Shown: positions 17,750 through 26,960 of the stretch, piece by piece
How the letters are laid out: each line of letters opens with the position of its first letter
Numbering within the stretch: the first letter of the stretch is position 1
Source: Thermoplasmatota archaeon
GTDB lineage: Archaea; Thermoplasmatota; Thermoplasmata; Thermoplasmatales; Thermoplasmataceae
Direction of reading: 5' to 3'
DNA: 39,793 nt
NCBI GenBank assembly: GCA_023487765.1
Contig: JAMDBW010000074.1
Location: 1-39,793 of the forward strand
Notes under the pieces: model-generated
Told to the model about the DNA's origin: nothing
Databases searched by the model: none
The model's input: the letters and a program-made list of their open reading frames with translations, nothing else
Translations under genes and position numbers: made by a program

Positions 17750-18844
17750 TCAGCGGTACAGCAGAAAATTCTCCCTGCTCTCCCTGAATAACCGGAGATC
17801 GTCCTGCCACGAATTTACAATATCCTGAGCGGAATTTCCTTCCTCAATCATGGAAATTAGTTTGTTGGAACCATACAGAAGTCCAAGCCACCTTTTATTT
17901 ATCTCAATCCTGCCGTGCCTGTATGCTTCAATCATCGTTTCAATTGCAAATTTCAGGGGATTGTAGGAATCTCTGTCTGTTATGTGCAGATAATAACCCC
18001 CGACTCTCTGGTTCCTGAACGGATCAAGCAATGGTGTGAACTCAGTTCTCCTGAGCGTGAGGCCATCGGTACCTTTGAGATTCATGTCCCAGAGAAATGG
18101 CGATCCGATCTGGAGAAAAGGGTAGGGGGTCCCTCTTCCAAGACTCATGTTAATCCCCTCCAGAAAGCACATTCCCGAATAATTGATGGCCGCACTCACG
18201 GAGGGAAGATTCAGGGACATTGGTATATAGTGTGGCATAAGATCATCAAGATATGTATCCCTGCTGTACCCGCTCATTTCAACGACCTTTACATCTGAAC
18301 CTATTTCTTCGTCAAAAAGTCTGGAAAGCTCGCCTATTGTCATCCCGTATCTGGTCGGTATCTCCTTTATGCCGACAAAGGATGAAAATTCCTTGAGAAG
18401 AACCGGACCATCCACAATATCAGATCGGATGGGATTGGGGCGATCAAGCACCAGGAGCCTCCCCTTCTGGGGCTTCATGGTTGTCATTACTTTATAAAGG
18501 GTCGATATGTAAGTGTAGTGTCTTACCCCTGCGTCCTGCACATCAAAAATAATCGTGTCGAACTCTTCGAACAGAGACCTGTCAGGATCGCGTGTGTCGG
18601 ATTTATAGAGTGATTTTACTGGAATATGGTTATAGGTCTCGTCCGGGACTATTTCACCGTTATTGTATGTTCCGTAGAAACCGTGTTCAAGTGAAAAAAT
18701 GCAATTTAATTTCACGTTCTTCCGGGTAAGGTAATCTATATTCTGCTCAATGTTACCGGTCACTCCGGTAGAATTTGTAATTATCCCGACAGAGCCCTTG
18801 AGTTCATTCGTCTCTATATTATCAATTCCAAGCCGGAAAACCAT
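17750..18844 (-). CDS. namZ: Exo-beta-N-acetylmuramidase NamZ family (DUF1343), no signal peptide
   Basis: LKGSVGIITNSTGVTG, FSLEHGFYGTYNNGEIVPDETYNHIPVKSLY, IIFDVQDAGVRHYTYISTLYKVM, VLDRPNPIRSDIVDGP, SFVGIKEIPTRYGMTIGEL, FLEGINMSLGRGTPYPFLQIGSPFL. Confidence 0.92.
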   Translation of the reverse strand: MVFRLGIDNIETNELKGSVGIITNSTGVTGNIEQNIDYLTRKNVKLNCIFSLEHGFYGTYNNGEIVPDETYNHIPVKSLYKSDTRDPDRSLFEEFDTIIFDVQDAGVRHYTYISTLYKVMTTMKPQKGRLLVLDRPNPIRSDIVDGPVLLKEFSSFVGIKEIPTRYGMTIGELSRLFDEEIGSDVKVVEMSGYSRDTYLDDLMPHYIPMSLNLPSVSAAINYSGMCFLEGINMSLGRGTPYPFLQIGSPFLWDMNLKGTDGLTLRRTEFTPLLDPFRNQRVGGYYLHITDRDSYNPLKFAIETMIEAYRHGRIEINKRWLGLLYGSNKLISMIEEGNSAQDIVNSWQDDLRLFRESRENFLLYR

Positions 18845-18957
18845 CTAATCTGTCGATTCATTCTTATGACTTATTTCTTTTCATGGTTGATCCGGCGTGA
18901 ACATTCATGGGGGACAACGCAGCAGGCACGAAGGAACTCAATCTCAAACGACTTACC

Positions 18958-19983
18958 TTAATGCATGAAGAGGTATTTTTTCCGCTCTTCTGCTGGGAGC
19001 AACATAATCTTCCTGTCTATCTGTCTTACAAGATAATCTATGTCTCCTTCTTCAACGCTTATCCCGTTTTCGATCAGAGTTAACAGTATTGATCCCGCCA
19101 CAGCGTGATACCCGTATATGGGTCGCAAAAACTCCGCCTCTGGTATGGCATTCCTTACAGCTTCAGTCATGGAATTCCAGTAAATGTCTCCCGATCGGTA
19201 TACTCCGCCATAACCGCTGACAGTAATTTCTCCCCTTATCCCCAGCCGCCTGTGAAGACTCAGGACACATTTCGCAGCCTCTCTCGCAGCCTCCCTGATT
19301 AAGTCAGTACAAAGATCATCACCCGAATTAGCCATTTCAGAAACTATTGTGGCTAAACTGGCGATCTCCCTGATGTTGATCTTCTTGCCATATACTTTAT
19401 TTACCAGGTCCCTTCCTTTTTCCACCTTGAATTTCTCCTTGAGTCTGAGATTCAAGTTACTGGAATATTCACTTCGTCCATCCTCCAGCTTTGCGGTTTC
19501 CTGTAAAGCGCGTTTGCCAATATAGAATCCTCCGCCCTCATCTCCTATAAGCCATCCCCATCCGCTGGATCTTTCCACTCTTTCCCCGTATCTGCTGTAA
19601 GCTATCATGCCGGTTCCGGGGGCGGCAATGATACCGTTTCCATCAAGGAATCTTGAAAAATACCCGGCTTCACCATCATTGAGAAGCTGATATTTCAGGT
19701 TCTTCTCGGAACGTTCAACGATTCCCCTTATGATCTCAGTGGAACGATCAGAATCCTTCACTCCGGCTATGGCGAGAATTATGCTCTTAATCTGATTCCT
19801 GTCCTTTCCAGATTGTTCAAGAGCGCCCTGTACTGCCTTTTTTATATTTTTCACGGTATTTGGAATGCCGATATTACGGTAATTGGACGGGCCGGCAACA
19901 CCAAGGCCTTCAATCTCTTTCTGTTCATTGAAAACCGCAGCAACAGTTTTCGTGGCACCACCATCAAGAGCAATCCATGTCAT
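18958..19983 (-). CDS. BadF/BadG/BcrA/BcrD-family sugar kinase; candidate GlcNAc/MurNAc kinase (MurK/NagK-like)
   Basis: MTWIALDGGATKTVAAVFNE, AGPSNYRNIG, LNDGEAGYFSRFLDGNGIIAAPGTGMIAYSRYG, SSGWGWLIGDEGGGFYIGKRAL, ITVSGYGGVY. Start reassigned from 20067 to the internal ATG at 19983. Confidence 0.87.
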   Translation of the reverse strand: MTWIALDGGATKTVAAVFNEQKEIEGLGVAGPSNYRNIGIPNTVKNIKKAVQGALEQSGKDRNQIKSIILAIAGVKDSDRSTEIIRGIVERSEKNLKYQLLNDGEAGYFSRFLDGNGIIAAPGTGMIAYSRYGERVERSSGWGWLIGDEGGGFYIGKRALQETAKLEDGRSEYSSNLNLRLKEKFKVEKGRDLVNKVYGKKINIREIASLATIVSEMANSGDDLCTDLIREAAREAAKCVLSLHRRLGIRGEITVSGYGGVYRSGDIYWNSMTEAVRNAIPEAEFLRPIYGYHAVAGSILLTLIENGISVEEGDIDYLVRQIDRKIMLLPAEERKKYLFMH

Positions 19984-20129
19984 TCCATACGGAATTGAAT
20001 GGTAATTAAGAATTTGATGTAGATATGAAGATATGGAACTTGTAGTGCTTTTCTCAAAACGGGACAAAACGCGGAAAGAATTCAGATAGGAGTCCGCGTT
20101 GCAAATCTATGAGTTGAACCAGAATTTGA

Positions 20130-20400
20130 ATGTTAGAGGGTTTCTCAGTTAACATTTGGTGAAGTGGGCAAAGTAATTTCAGATCATGGTAAATATTCTT
20201 GCACAAAGCAGCAGATCAAAAATCACCTCCAGAGTGATCATTTGGCTGAACAACATTGATGTCGGAGGAAAAGAACTGCCAAGCAATGCCGATTAGCAGA
20301 GAGATTTCACAAAACTGTTCAAGATTTTCAGTCAGCGAAGCTGATAGATATTGTATTCTTTAAAGGGCATGTTGCCTTATATCCGGGCATCAGGACACAA
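20130..20400 (+). pseudogene. Decayed second copy of the NlpC/P60 endopeptidase gene (multiple frames, premature stops)
   Basis: Hand translation: RGFLS* (20135-) vs RGFLG; ISDHGKYSC vs TSDFGFDC; GGKELPSNAD*QRDFT (20264-20311, TAG at 20294 where the intact gene has Trp) vs GKELPRNADWQRDFT; then in another frame DIVFFKGHVALYPG (20347-20388) vs GDLVFFRNHVALYLG. Confidence 0.75.
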
Positions 20401-20402
20401 TC

Positions 20403-20594
20403 CGCTCCAATGACCTCTACGATTCAGTGTCTATCGATAACTTCTTCGACGAGTCATCAGGTGATGTAATAATTGAAGGTGGAGCTGGCAGTGGGCATGC
20501 AATGCTCTACGTTAGAAACAATTTAGTGATACAGAGTGACCCTGCTGCAATCATAGCAGTTGTGTTGCCTGCGCATAAAAGAAACAAAAATTAA
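20403..20594 (+). pseudogene. Truncated remnant of a second Amidase_6-like gene (paralogue of 4773..5996)
   Basis: Frame ending at TAA 20592-20594: NDLYDSVSIDNFFDESSGDVIIEGGAGSGHAMLYVRNNLVIQSDPAAIIAVVLPAHKRNKN*, vs intact SMFPSYFLSPGDVIVDGGAENGHATLYAGNGTVIQTDPAGMW. Confidence 0.75.
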
Positions 20595-20641
20595 ATCCGG
20601 AAAAATTAGTTCGACGGCCGAATTTATTCTGTCAGTTTTTA

Positions 20642-21640
20642 TCAATTTATCGGATGGAAACAGGCAACCCAGTGCTCGTGTGAAATTTTCCTCAATTCCG
20701 GCTTTGTTGTTTCACATTCTGAAGTCTTGAACGGACATGTGTGAGCGAATGTGCAACCTTTGATTCCACCATTGTATACATTGTAGTCAGTATGCCTTTC
20801 CTCTCCTGGCAATATTCTTACCCCTGCTCTCGGATAAGACCTGATAAGGAGGTCTGTGTAGGGATGCTTTGGCGATTTCGTAATCTCGTCAGGGTTGCCA
20901 TATTCAACAATCCTTCCAAGATTCATCACAGCCATGTCATCGGCAATGTACCTTGAAGTGGCTATCTCGTGGGAAATATAGAGCATTGTGAAATTCAGCT
21001 CATTCTTAAGGGATTTCATGAGGTTTATCACTGTTGACGTGATGGAAACATCCAGCATTGATGTTGGCTCGTCTGCAACCACAAATTCAGGATCGTTGAT
21101 CAGTGACCTGGCGATGGCAACCCTTTGTCTCTGGCCACCTGAAAGACTTTTGGGATAAATATCAAGGAATTCAATGCCCGGTGACAAGCCCACCTTGTCA
21201 AGCATTTCAGCTGCCCTGCCACGTCTTTCGCTCCTGCTCAGCCCTTTCTGGAATGACTCCAGGGGGGCGGACACCGTAGTGAAGATACTGTCATAGGGAT
21301 TTAGCGAAGAATACGGGTCCTGGAAAATCATGTGGGTCTTGGATCTGAAATCCCTTTGCTGGCTCTTGTTGAGTTTTGAGATATTTTTTCCCTGGAAGTA
21401 GATATGGCCTGACGTGGGTTCCAGAAGGCCCAGGGAAGCCAGTCCGAATGTAGTTTTCCCGCTTCCGCTCTCGCCCACTATGGAAAGAGTCTTCCCCTTT
21501 GTTATAGAGAAACTAATGTCATCCATTGCATAGTTGGTTGAATGGCCCGACTTGTAGATCTTGTTAACATTTCTGAATGAAATAATCTCATCCGGCGGAG
21601 GAGCGTATTCTTCAGCTCTCTGTCTCCTGTTCATCAACAC
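20642..21640 (-). CDS. Oligo/dipeptide ABC transporter ATP-binding protein (OppF/DppF type)
   Basis: GESGSGKTTFG Walker A, SGGQRQRVAIARSLINDPEFVVADEPTSMLD, C-terminal oligopeptide-ABC Cys motif (GCTFAHTCPFKTSECETTKPEL). Confidence 0.93.
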   Translation of the reverse strand: MLMNRRQRAEEYAPPPDEIISFRNVNKIYKSGHSTNYAMDDISFSITKGKTLSIVGESGSGKTTFGLASLGLLEPTSGHIYFQGKNISKLNKSQQRDFRSKTHMIFQDPYSSLNPYDSIFTTVSAPLESFQKGLSRSERRGRAAEMLDKVGLSPGIEFLDIYPKSLSGGQRQRVAIARSLINDPEFVVADEPTSMLDVSITSTVINLMKSLKNELNFTMLYISHEIATSRYIADDMAVMNLGRIVEYGNPDEITKSPKHPYTDLLIRSYPRAGVRILPGEERHTDYNVYNGGIKGCTFAHTCPFKTSECETTKPELRKISHEHWVACFHPIN

Positions 21641-21666
21641 TTAATTCACCCTTCCCACAATGGAAT

Positions 21667-22665
21667 TCAATCCACTGCCTCCACTTCTCGGGCCATCCTA
21701 CCCGGATGAATGCACTCCACATATCCTTCACCATAAGATTTACCCGGAGACAGATCATAGGTGCCGCATGCAGGCTCTGCGAGAGGACATCTGCTCATGA
21801 AACTGCATCCCTGAATGGGTTTTCTCAAATCCGGGGGAGTACCCCCCATAGTTTTCAGAAATGCATCCCTGTTGGTGTTAAGGGAAATCATTGAGGAAAG
21901 AAGCATGGCTGTATAGGGATGCTGCGGCGACTTCAGGAGTTTTTCTGCTGAACCCACCTCCACGGGTCTTCCGGCATAGAATATTGCAAGCCTGTCAGCT
22001 ATGGATGAAGCCACTGAAAGATCGTGTGTGATGAACATCACTGTAAGATTCAATTCTTCCTTGATTTTTATTATGGATGAGAGTATCTCCTTCTGTACCA
22101 CAACATCCAGTGCTGTAGTGGGTTCATCGGCAATTAGAACGGATGGTTCACAGGACAACGCAAGCGCGATGCTCACTCTTTGCTTCATTCCGCCGCTGAG
22201 TTCATGTGGATACATCTTCTTGACCTGTTTCCCAAGACCTGCGATTTGCAGATACTTTTCAATTCTTGCCTGGTAATCGCCTCCTAAATTGTGTGCTTCA
22301 AAGGTATCTATGAACTGTCTCTCTATCCTTGCGACTGGATTGAGAACATTCATGGCAGACTGAAAAATCATTGAAATATTTACCCATCTGAATTCCCTCA
22401 GTTTCGGCAGGCTCAGGTCAAGGATAGACACATCACCGTCTTTGTCATGATATGTTATTGACCCGCTGACTATTTCACCGGGGCTGTCAATCAGTCTGAG
22501 TATTGAAAATCCGAGGGTGGACTTTCCTGAACCAGATTCTCCAACAATTGCAAGCACTTCTCCTCTTTCTACTTCCAGGCTGAGGTCTCTCAGTGCATTA
22601 ACATCACCGGACGGGGTGTGAAATACCGTGTTAAGTTTCCTTATGGAAAGTATTGGGAAACTCAC
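21667..22665 (-). CDS. Oligo/dipeptide ABC transporter ATP-binding protein (OppD/DppD type)
   Basis: GESGSGKSTLGFSIL, ELSGGMKQRVSIALALSCEPSVLIADEPTTALD, GCSFMSRCPLAEPAC. Confidence 0.93.
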   Translation of the reverse strand: MSFPILSIRKLNTVFHTPSGDVNALRDLSLEVERGEVLAIVGESGSGKSTLGFSILRLIDSPGEIVSGSITYHDKDGDVSILDLSLPKLREFRWVNISMIFQSAMNVLNPVARIERQFIDTFEAHNLGGDYQARIEKYLQIAGLGKQVKKMYPHELSGGMKQRVSIALALSCEPSVLIADEPTTALDVVVQKEILSSIIKIKEELNLTVMFITHDLSVASSIADRLAIFYAGRPVEVGSAEKLLKSPQHPYTAMLLSSMISLNTNRDAFLKTMGGTPPDLRKPIQGCSFMSRCPLAEPACGTYDLSPGKSYGEGYVECIHPGRMAREVEAVD

Positions 22666-23561
22666 CTTACCTCACCTGACCTCTGTCCCACATATTCATT
22701 CAACCCGGTACCAAAGAGGTTCGCGGCGATACCAATCAACGCTATAGACAATCCCGGGGGGACAATCCACCACCAGGCATTGTAAACGATAGCATCCGAT
22801 GACTGTGCCCAGTAAAGTGATGTACCCCAGTTCACGGATGAAAGGTCTCCCAGGCCAAAGAAGGCGAGTCCTGCCTGGGCTACGATAGCTCCAACGACAA
22901 CGTAGACAGCATTGATTATAATCAATGGCAGGAGGTGGGGGAAAATCTCCTTAAACAGCACTTTGCTGCCGGAATAACCTGACAATTTGGCCGCATTCAC
23001 AAATGGCCTCTCCTTCAATGTTAGTACCTGGGATCTGATGACCCTCGACATGAATGGCCAGGAAAGCATTCCCAGAATAAGTATAGTGGTTGTGTTGGTT
23101 GGCGGGAGGTAGACCGCCAGAATGACCAGCAGTGGGAAAGTTGGTATGATGAGAAGCACATCCACCGTCCTCATAAGGATATTATCTATGGCTCCACTGT
23201 AATAGCCGGATATGAGGCCCACTGCTGTTCCCAGAAAAGTAGTAATCAGCGATACTGTAGCACCAACGAAAAGTGAGGTCCCTGTTCCAATCACGAACCA
23301 TGAATAAACGTCATGGCCAATGTAATCGGTGCCAAGCAGATGTGCTGACGATGGAGGTAGCCAGCTTTGGAAACTGGTATTATATGGGCTGTAAGGGGCT
23401 ATGAATGGACCCAGGATACCCAGAAGGGTGAAGGCGAGGAGGATAATGAGGCCCGACAGGAACTTCCTGTTTCCGAGAGCACCACGTATGAAACTATCTT
23501 CATCTGTTTGCTTTTTTGTTTTAAGTGATTTGCTTGCCAATGGCTCTAATTCTGGTAACAT
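22662..23561 (-). CDS. Oligo/dipeptide ABC transporter permease (DppC/OppC type)
   Basis: LLGTDYIGHDVYSWFVIGTGTSLFVGA, multiple TMs, EAA-type loop AAKLSGYSGSKVLFKEIFPHLLPLI. Confidence 0.92.
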   Translation of the reverse strand: MLPELEPLASKSLKTKKQTDEDSFIRGALGNRKFLSGLIILLAFTLLGILGPFIAPYSPYNTSFQSWLPPSSAHLLGTDYIGHDVYSWFVIGTGTSLFVGATVSLITTFLGTAVGLISGYYSGAIDNILMRTVDVLLIIPTFPLLVILAVYLPPTNTTTILILGMLSWPFMSRVIRSQVLTLKERPFVNAAKLSGYSGSKVLFKEIFPHLLPLIIINAVYVVVGAIVAQAGLAFFGLGDLSSVNWGTSLYWAQSSDAIVYNAWWWIVPPGLSIALIGIAANLFGTGLNEYVGQRSGEVR

Positions 23562-23565
23562 TTTC

Positions 23566-24555
23566 TCACCTCAACTCCACTCTTGGATCCAGATATGCAT
23601 AGAGGATATCGGAAATAAAATTCGCTATAATGACTGTAAGGGTAATCATCAGGAATATGCCATCAACGAGTGGGTAATCAAGGGATGTAACAGCGACATA
23701 AAGGGCATCGCCTATTCCTGGATACGAGAACACAACTTCTACAAAGAATGCTCCGGCCACAACATAACCAAAAGCTAGGACTATGTGCGTTGCAACTGGC
23801 AGAACAGCGTTTCTGGCAGCGTAGTTTTTCACGATCAATCTTTCAGGTATTCCCTTTGCTTTTGCCAGCGTGAGATAATCTTCCCTGTTCTGGTTCACCA
23901 TCGTATTACGCATGGTAAGGGAGAATCCGGGAAACGACACGAGAACAAGTGTGAAAATAGGCAATATACTATGCTTTATAACACTCAGGATGAAGGCTGC
24001 CGTGAAGGAAGGGACCAGTGTAACAGAGAAGGCACCGGATATGGGAAGCAGATTTGTAAGGTAAAGCGCAAAAACAAGCTGGAATATCACTGCTATCCAG
24101 AAGAATGGTATAGAGGTGAGTCCCATAAAGAGGGCAGAAACAAAGGTTTCTTTCCTTGTCCCGCTGTGCCATCCGATATATTTCCCGACAATTACGCCTA
24201 TAAGAGATGATATTGCAGTGGAGGTCCCAAGAAGATAAAGTGTCCAAGGAAGGTGAGTTGCAATTACATTAACAACCGTTGATGGGTAATAGTAGTATGA
24301 AATTCCCAGGTTTCCGTGAAATAACTCAATGATATAACGCTGAAACTGATACCATAGACTTGGGTTCTGGAGCCCGAATTGTGACTCAAGAAGCTTGATC
24401 TGGTTTGGGGGAAGGTAATGATATTTTGTCAGAAGAATTGTGTAAACTGGATTTCCAGGAACCAACCTGGGCAGGAGGAAATTGATAATTAACGCAATGA
24501 TTGCGGTGACAATGGCATAGCTCGTTCTAGTTGCCAGATATTTTCTAGTAATCAT
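23566..24555 (-). CDS. Oligo/dipeptide ABC transporter permease (DppB/OppB type)
   Basis: FLLPRLVPGNPVYTIL, GNLGISYYYYPSTVVNVIATHLPWTLYL, LAKAKGIPERLIVKNYAARNAVLPV, VEVVFSYPGIGDALY. Confidence 0.92.
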   Translation of the reverse strand: MITRKYLATRTSYAIVTAIIALIINFLLPRLVPGNPVYTILLTKYHYLPPNQIKLLESQFGLQNPSLWYQFQRYIIELFHGNLGISYYYYPSTVVNVIATHLPWTLYLLGTSTAISSLIGVIVGKYIGWHSGTRKETFVSALFMGLTSIPFFWIAVIFQLVFALYLTNLLPISGAFSVTLVPSFTAAFILSVIKHSILPIFTLVLVSFPGFSLTMRNTMVNQNREDYLTLAKAKGIPERLIVKNYAARNAVLPVATHIVLAFGYVVAGAFFVEVVFSYPGIGDALYVAVTSLDYPLVDGIFLMITLTVIIANFISDILYAYLDPRVELR

Positions 24556-24604
24556 CTAATCACATCAAAAAAAGGGAAAAAAATGGATTTAAAATAGTTT
24601 ATGT

Positions 24605-26398
24605 TTATTTTTCTTCCTTACCCTTCTTTCCTTTGAGGGTGTAGACGACTACTCCTCCAACGACGATAGCAGCAACAACTCCGCCAAGGACATAATACAG
24701 CGTGCTACTGCTGGAAACTGGTGCAGGAGGTGTGTAGGAGGATGTTATCTGCATCAGATTGTAAGGACTGTCCATTGTCAGGTTCGGAAGGAATCCCTGT
24801 ACCATCTTGCTGTTGTAGGCATAGTAATTGTTTGCGTTTCCTATTGGAACCATTGGGACCTGGTTGTCAATGATCTGCTGCATCTGGTTGAGGTCATTTG
24901 TGTAATTAGAACCAGTTGCACTGACGGTCGTGTTGAACAGACCATTCAGTGAAGCGTTGGAGAAGTGCTCAACATTCCAGAATCCACCATTATAGTCATA
25001 TGGTGCCTGTAGCTGTATATATGGATTCGTGAATGATGGAACGTATCCGAAGTATGTCAGGGTTGTGAAGTTGGCACCGAACGTGTCGCTGCCCCACGTA
25101 CTGAACGGAACGTTTTGCAAAACTGCGTTGATTCCCAACACCTTGAGATCAGACTGTATGAATGTTCCCGCTGCCTGCCAGTCAGCAACCGGCGGTTCCT
25201 GAATGGTTAATGTAAGCTGCTTGAGGGATGTATTGTTGAGGAGTTCTACTCCTGAAGATGTTATATTCTGGTGATAACCCGCAAGTTCAAACTGATGGAG
25301 AGCCTTTGTGTCATTGAACGAGTAGTTAGTGAGACCTGGCGCCCAGTATGCTTTAAGCACTGTTGGAAGACCTCCGTATGAGATGTTTGAACCCCATGAT
25401 CCGAGTCCGTCTTCAGCTTTCTGCATGATCTGTGTCTTGTTTATCGCGTATGCCAGACCCTGCCTGAAGTGCGGGTTTGAGAATGTTGGAAGCGTGTCGT
25501 TCATCCACAGGTAGAATGTCCACGGCTCAACCTGGTTCACGTTTGTTATATTTGCTGTTCCGGAAAGTGCGTTATAATCACTCAGTGAGGGGAATACACC
25601 GGCTATGGATCCATCCTCAAGTGAAAGTGTTGCTGCAGAAGTGGATTTGAACTTCTCAACATAGAAGGTTTCTATGTGAGGTGCTCCCATCCAGAAGTGA
25701 GTGTTTGCAACAAGGATTGCACCCGCAGATGATATATTCTCCAGTGTGAATGGGCCGGCAGAAATCTCCTGTCCGTATGGTCCCATATTCGTGTAGCTTC
25801 CGATGTTTGCTGGCGTTCCATTGTCATATTGGTTCCATGAAGCAGGTACGATTGTCTGTGAAGTAACGTACAGGAACCAGAGTGAACTTGTTGTGTTGAA
25901 GTTGAATGAGACTGTGGAGTTGTTATCCCATGATTTGACGCTGGTAAGGTGCGATGCCAAATTGTATGAGTCGAGAGAACTGTTTTTGGTAATAGCGTTG
26001 AATGTGAAAACAACATCCTTACCGGTAATCGGTCCTACAACTGAACTTCCCTGCACCCAGTCGGCATTGGGATTCAGGTGGTATGTTATGTTTTCTGCTC
26101 CAGAGCTGTAGGCAATTGACCAGGAACTGGCAAGCCAGGGTGTAAATGTTCCATCAGCCCACTGGAAACCAAGTGAGTCGGCGTAAATTTCTTGGGTAAT
26201 AATGGTGGCAAGGCTGTTCGACGCTGTAAGTGGATTAAGGTCGCTGACCGATGTTGAAACCGGAGTTCCAAAAATAAACTCGCCCGAGGGTCCGGAGGAC
26301 GATGCAGCCGATGAGGTTGGTAACGCTGCAGTAAAACCCAAGGCAACAACGGCTAAAACCATAAAACCCACTATGATTTTCTTAATATTGTTAACCAT
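24605..26398 (-). CDS. Extracellular solute-binding protein, family 5 (peptide type), with N-terminal signal and C-terminal TM anchor
   Basis: Signal MVLAVVALGFTAALPTSSAA; HFRQGLAYAINKTQIMQKAEDGLGSWG; C-terminal LYYVLGGVVAAIVVGGVVVYTLKGKKGKEEK; first gene of the dpp-like operon. Confidence 0.9.
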   Translation of the reverse strand: MVNNIKKIIVGFMVLAVVALGFTAALPTSSAASSSGPSGEFIFGTPVSTSVSDLNPLTASNSLATIITQEIYADSLGFQWADGTFTPWLASSWSIAYSSGAENITYHLNPNADWVQGSSVVGPITGKDVVFTFNAITKNSSLDSYNLASHLTSVKSWDNNSTVSFNFNTTSSLWFLYVTSQTIVPASWNQYDNGTPANIGSYTNMGPYGQEISAGPFTLENISSAGAILVANTHFWMGAPHIETFYVEKFKSTSAATLSLEDGSIAGVFPSLSDYNALSGTANITNVNQVEPWTFYLWMNDTLPTFSNPHFRQGLAYAINKTQIMQKAEDGLGSWGSNISYGGLPTVLKAYWAPGLTNYSFNDTKALHQFELAGYHQNITSSGVELLNNTSLKQLTLTIQEPPVADWQAAGTFIQSDLKVLGINAVLQNVPFSTWGSDTFGANFTTLTYFGYVPSFTNPYIQLQAPYDYNGGFWNVEHFSNASLNGLFNTTVSATGSNYTNDLNQMQQIIDNQVPMVPIGNANNYYAYNSKMVQGFLPNLTMDSPYNLMQITSSYTPPAPVSSSSTLYYVLGGVVAAIVVGGVVVYTLKGKKGKEEK

Positions 26399-26420
26399 TG
26401 ACCTTCGCTACAGATTTCTC

Positions 26421-26430
26421 ATATATAAAC
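26421..26430 (-). promoter_or_regulatory. TATA box of the dpp-like operon
   Basis: gtttatatat on the minus strand, centred ~26 nt upstream of the ATG at 26398. Confidence 0.55.
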
Positions 26431-26519
26431 TTTCGTTTCTCAATGTTCGGTCGAGTATGTTAGCTACTGGTCCACGAATCAATTTACCACCTTAATTCGG
26501 CAAATAGAGCATCTCATGT

Positions 26520-26960
26520 TTTAGCAAGCGACGATTTTCATTATCCCCCGTCGCTTTTCTCCTGCTTCCATATTTGATATCACCACGAGATTGTATGCAA
26601 TGGCCTTCAGCCCCATTGCAGTGTCATAAACCCCATTCCCGGAGTACCGTATATTCTCTCTATTTCCGGCCTGAATTCTATTCCGGTCTTCCAGTTCACA
26701 TATTCTGCATCCTCCGCAAGATTTTCAAGTAATCTGTCGATTGTGCCTCTGTGATACTATGTTATCTCCTCTATGGGACGGATTTCATTCTTTTTCGCTA
26801 GGAGTTTACAGATATTTATGATCTCAGTTTCAGGAAGGTGCTTCTGATACAGTGACGTCAACGGGGTCTCGGAGAATGTGTGGTTGCAGTGAAGGCACCT
26901 GTACAACTGATGGCCTGCACGATTCTTTTCCCTCTTTATTGTGTCCTCTTCTCTCTCCAT
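26520..26960 (-). mobile_element. Degenerate insertion-sequence remnants (IS1-like InsA zinc-ribbon fragment plus a second transposase C-terminal fragment)
   Basis: Minus-strand translation: HQLYRCLHCNHTFSETPLTSLYQKHLPETEIINICKLLAKKNEIRPIEEIT*YHRGTIDRLLENLAEDAEYVN (stop where GHHR-type residues are expected), then GVYDTAMGLKAIAYNLVVISNMEAGEKRRGIMKIVAC* in another frame. Confidence 0.6.

Noticed and set aside
23785-24210. 141-aa plus ORF antisense to the DppB-like permease
   Set aside because: Charged shadow of TM-coding sequence; no start/promoter context.
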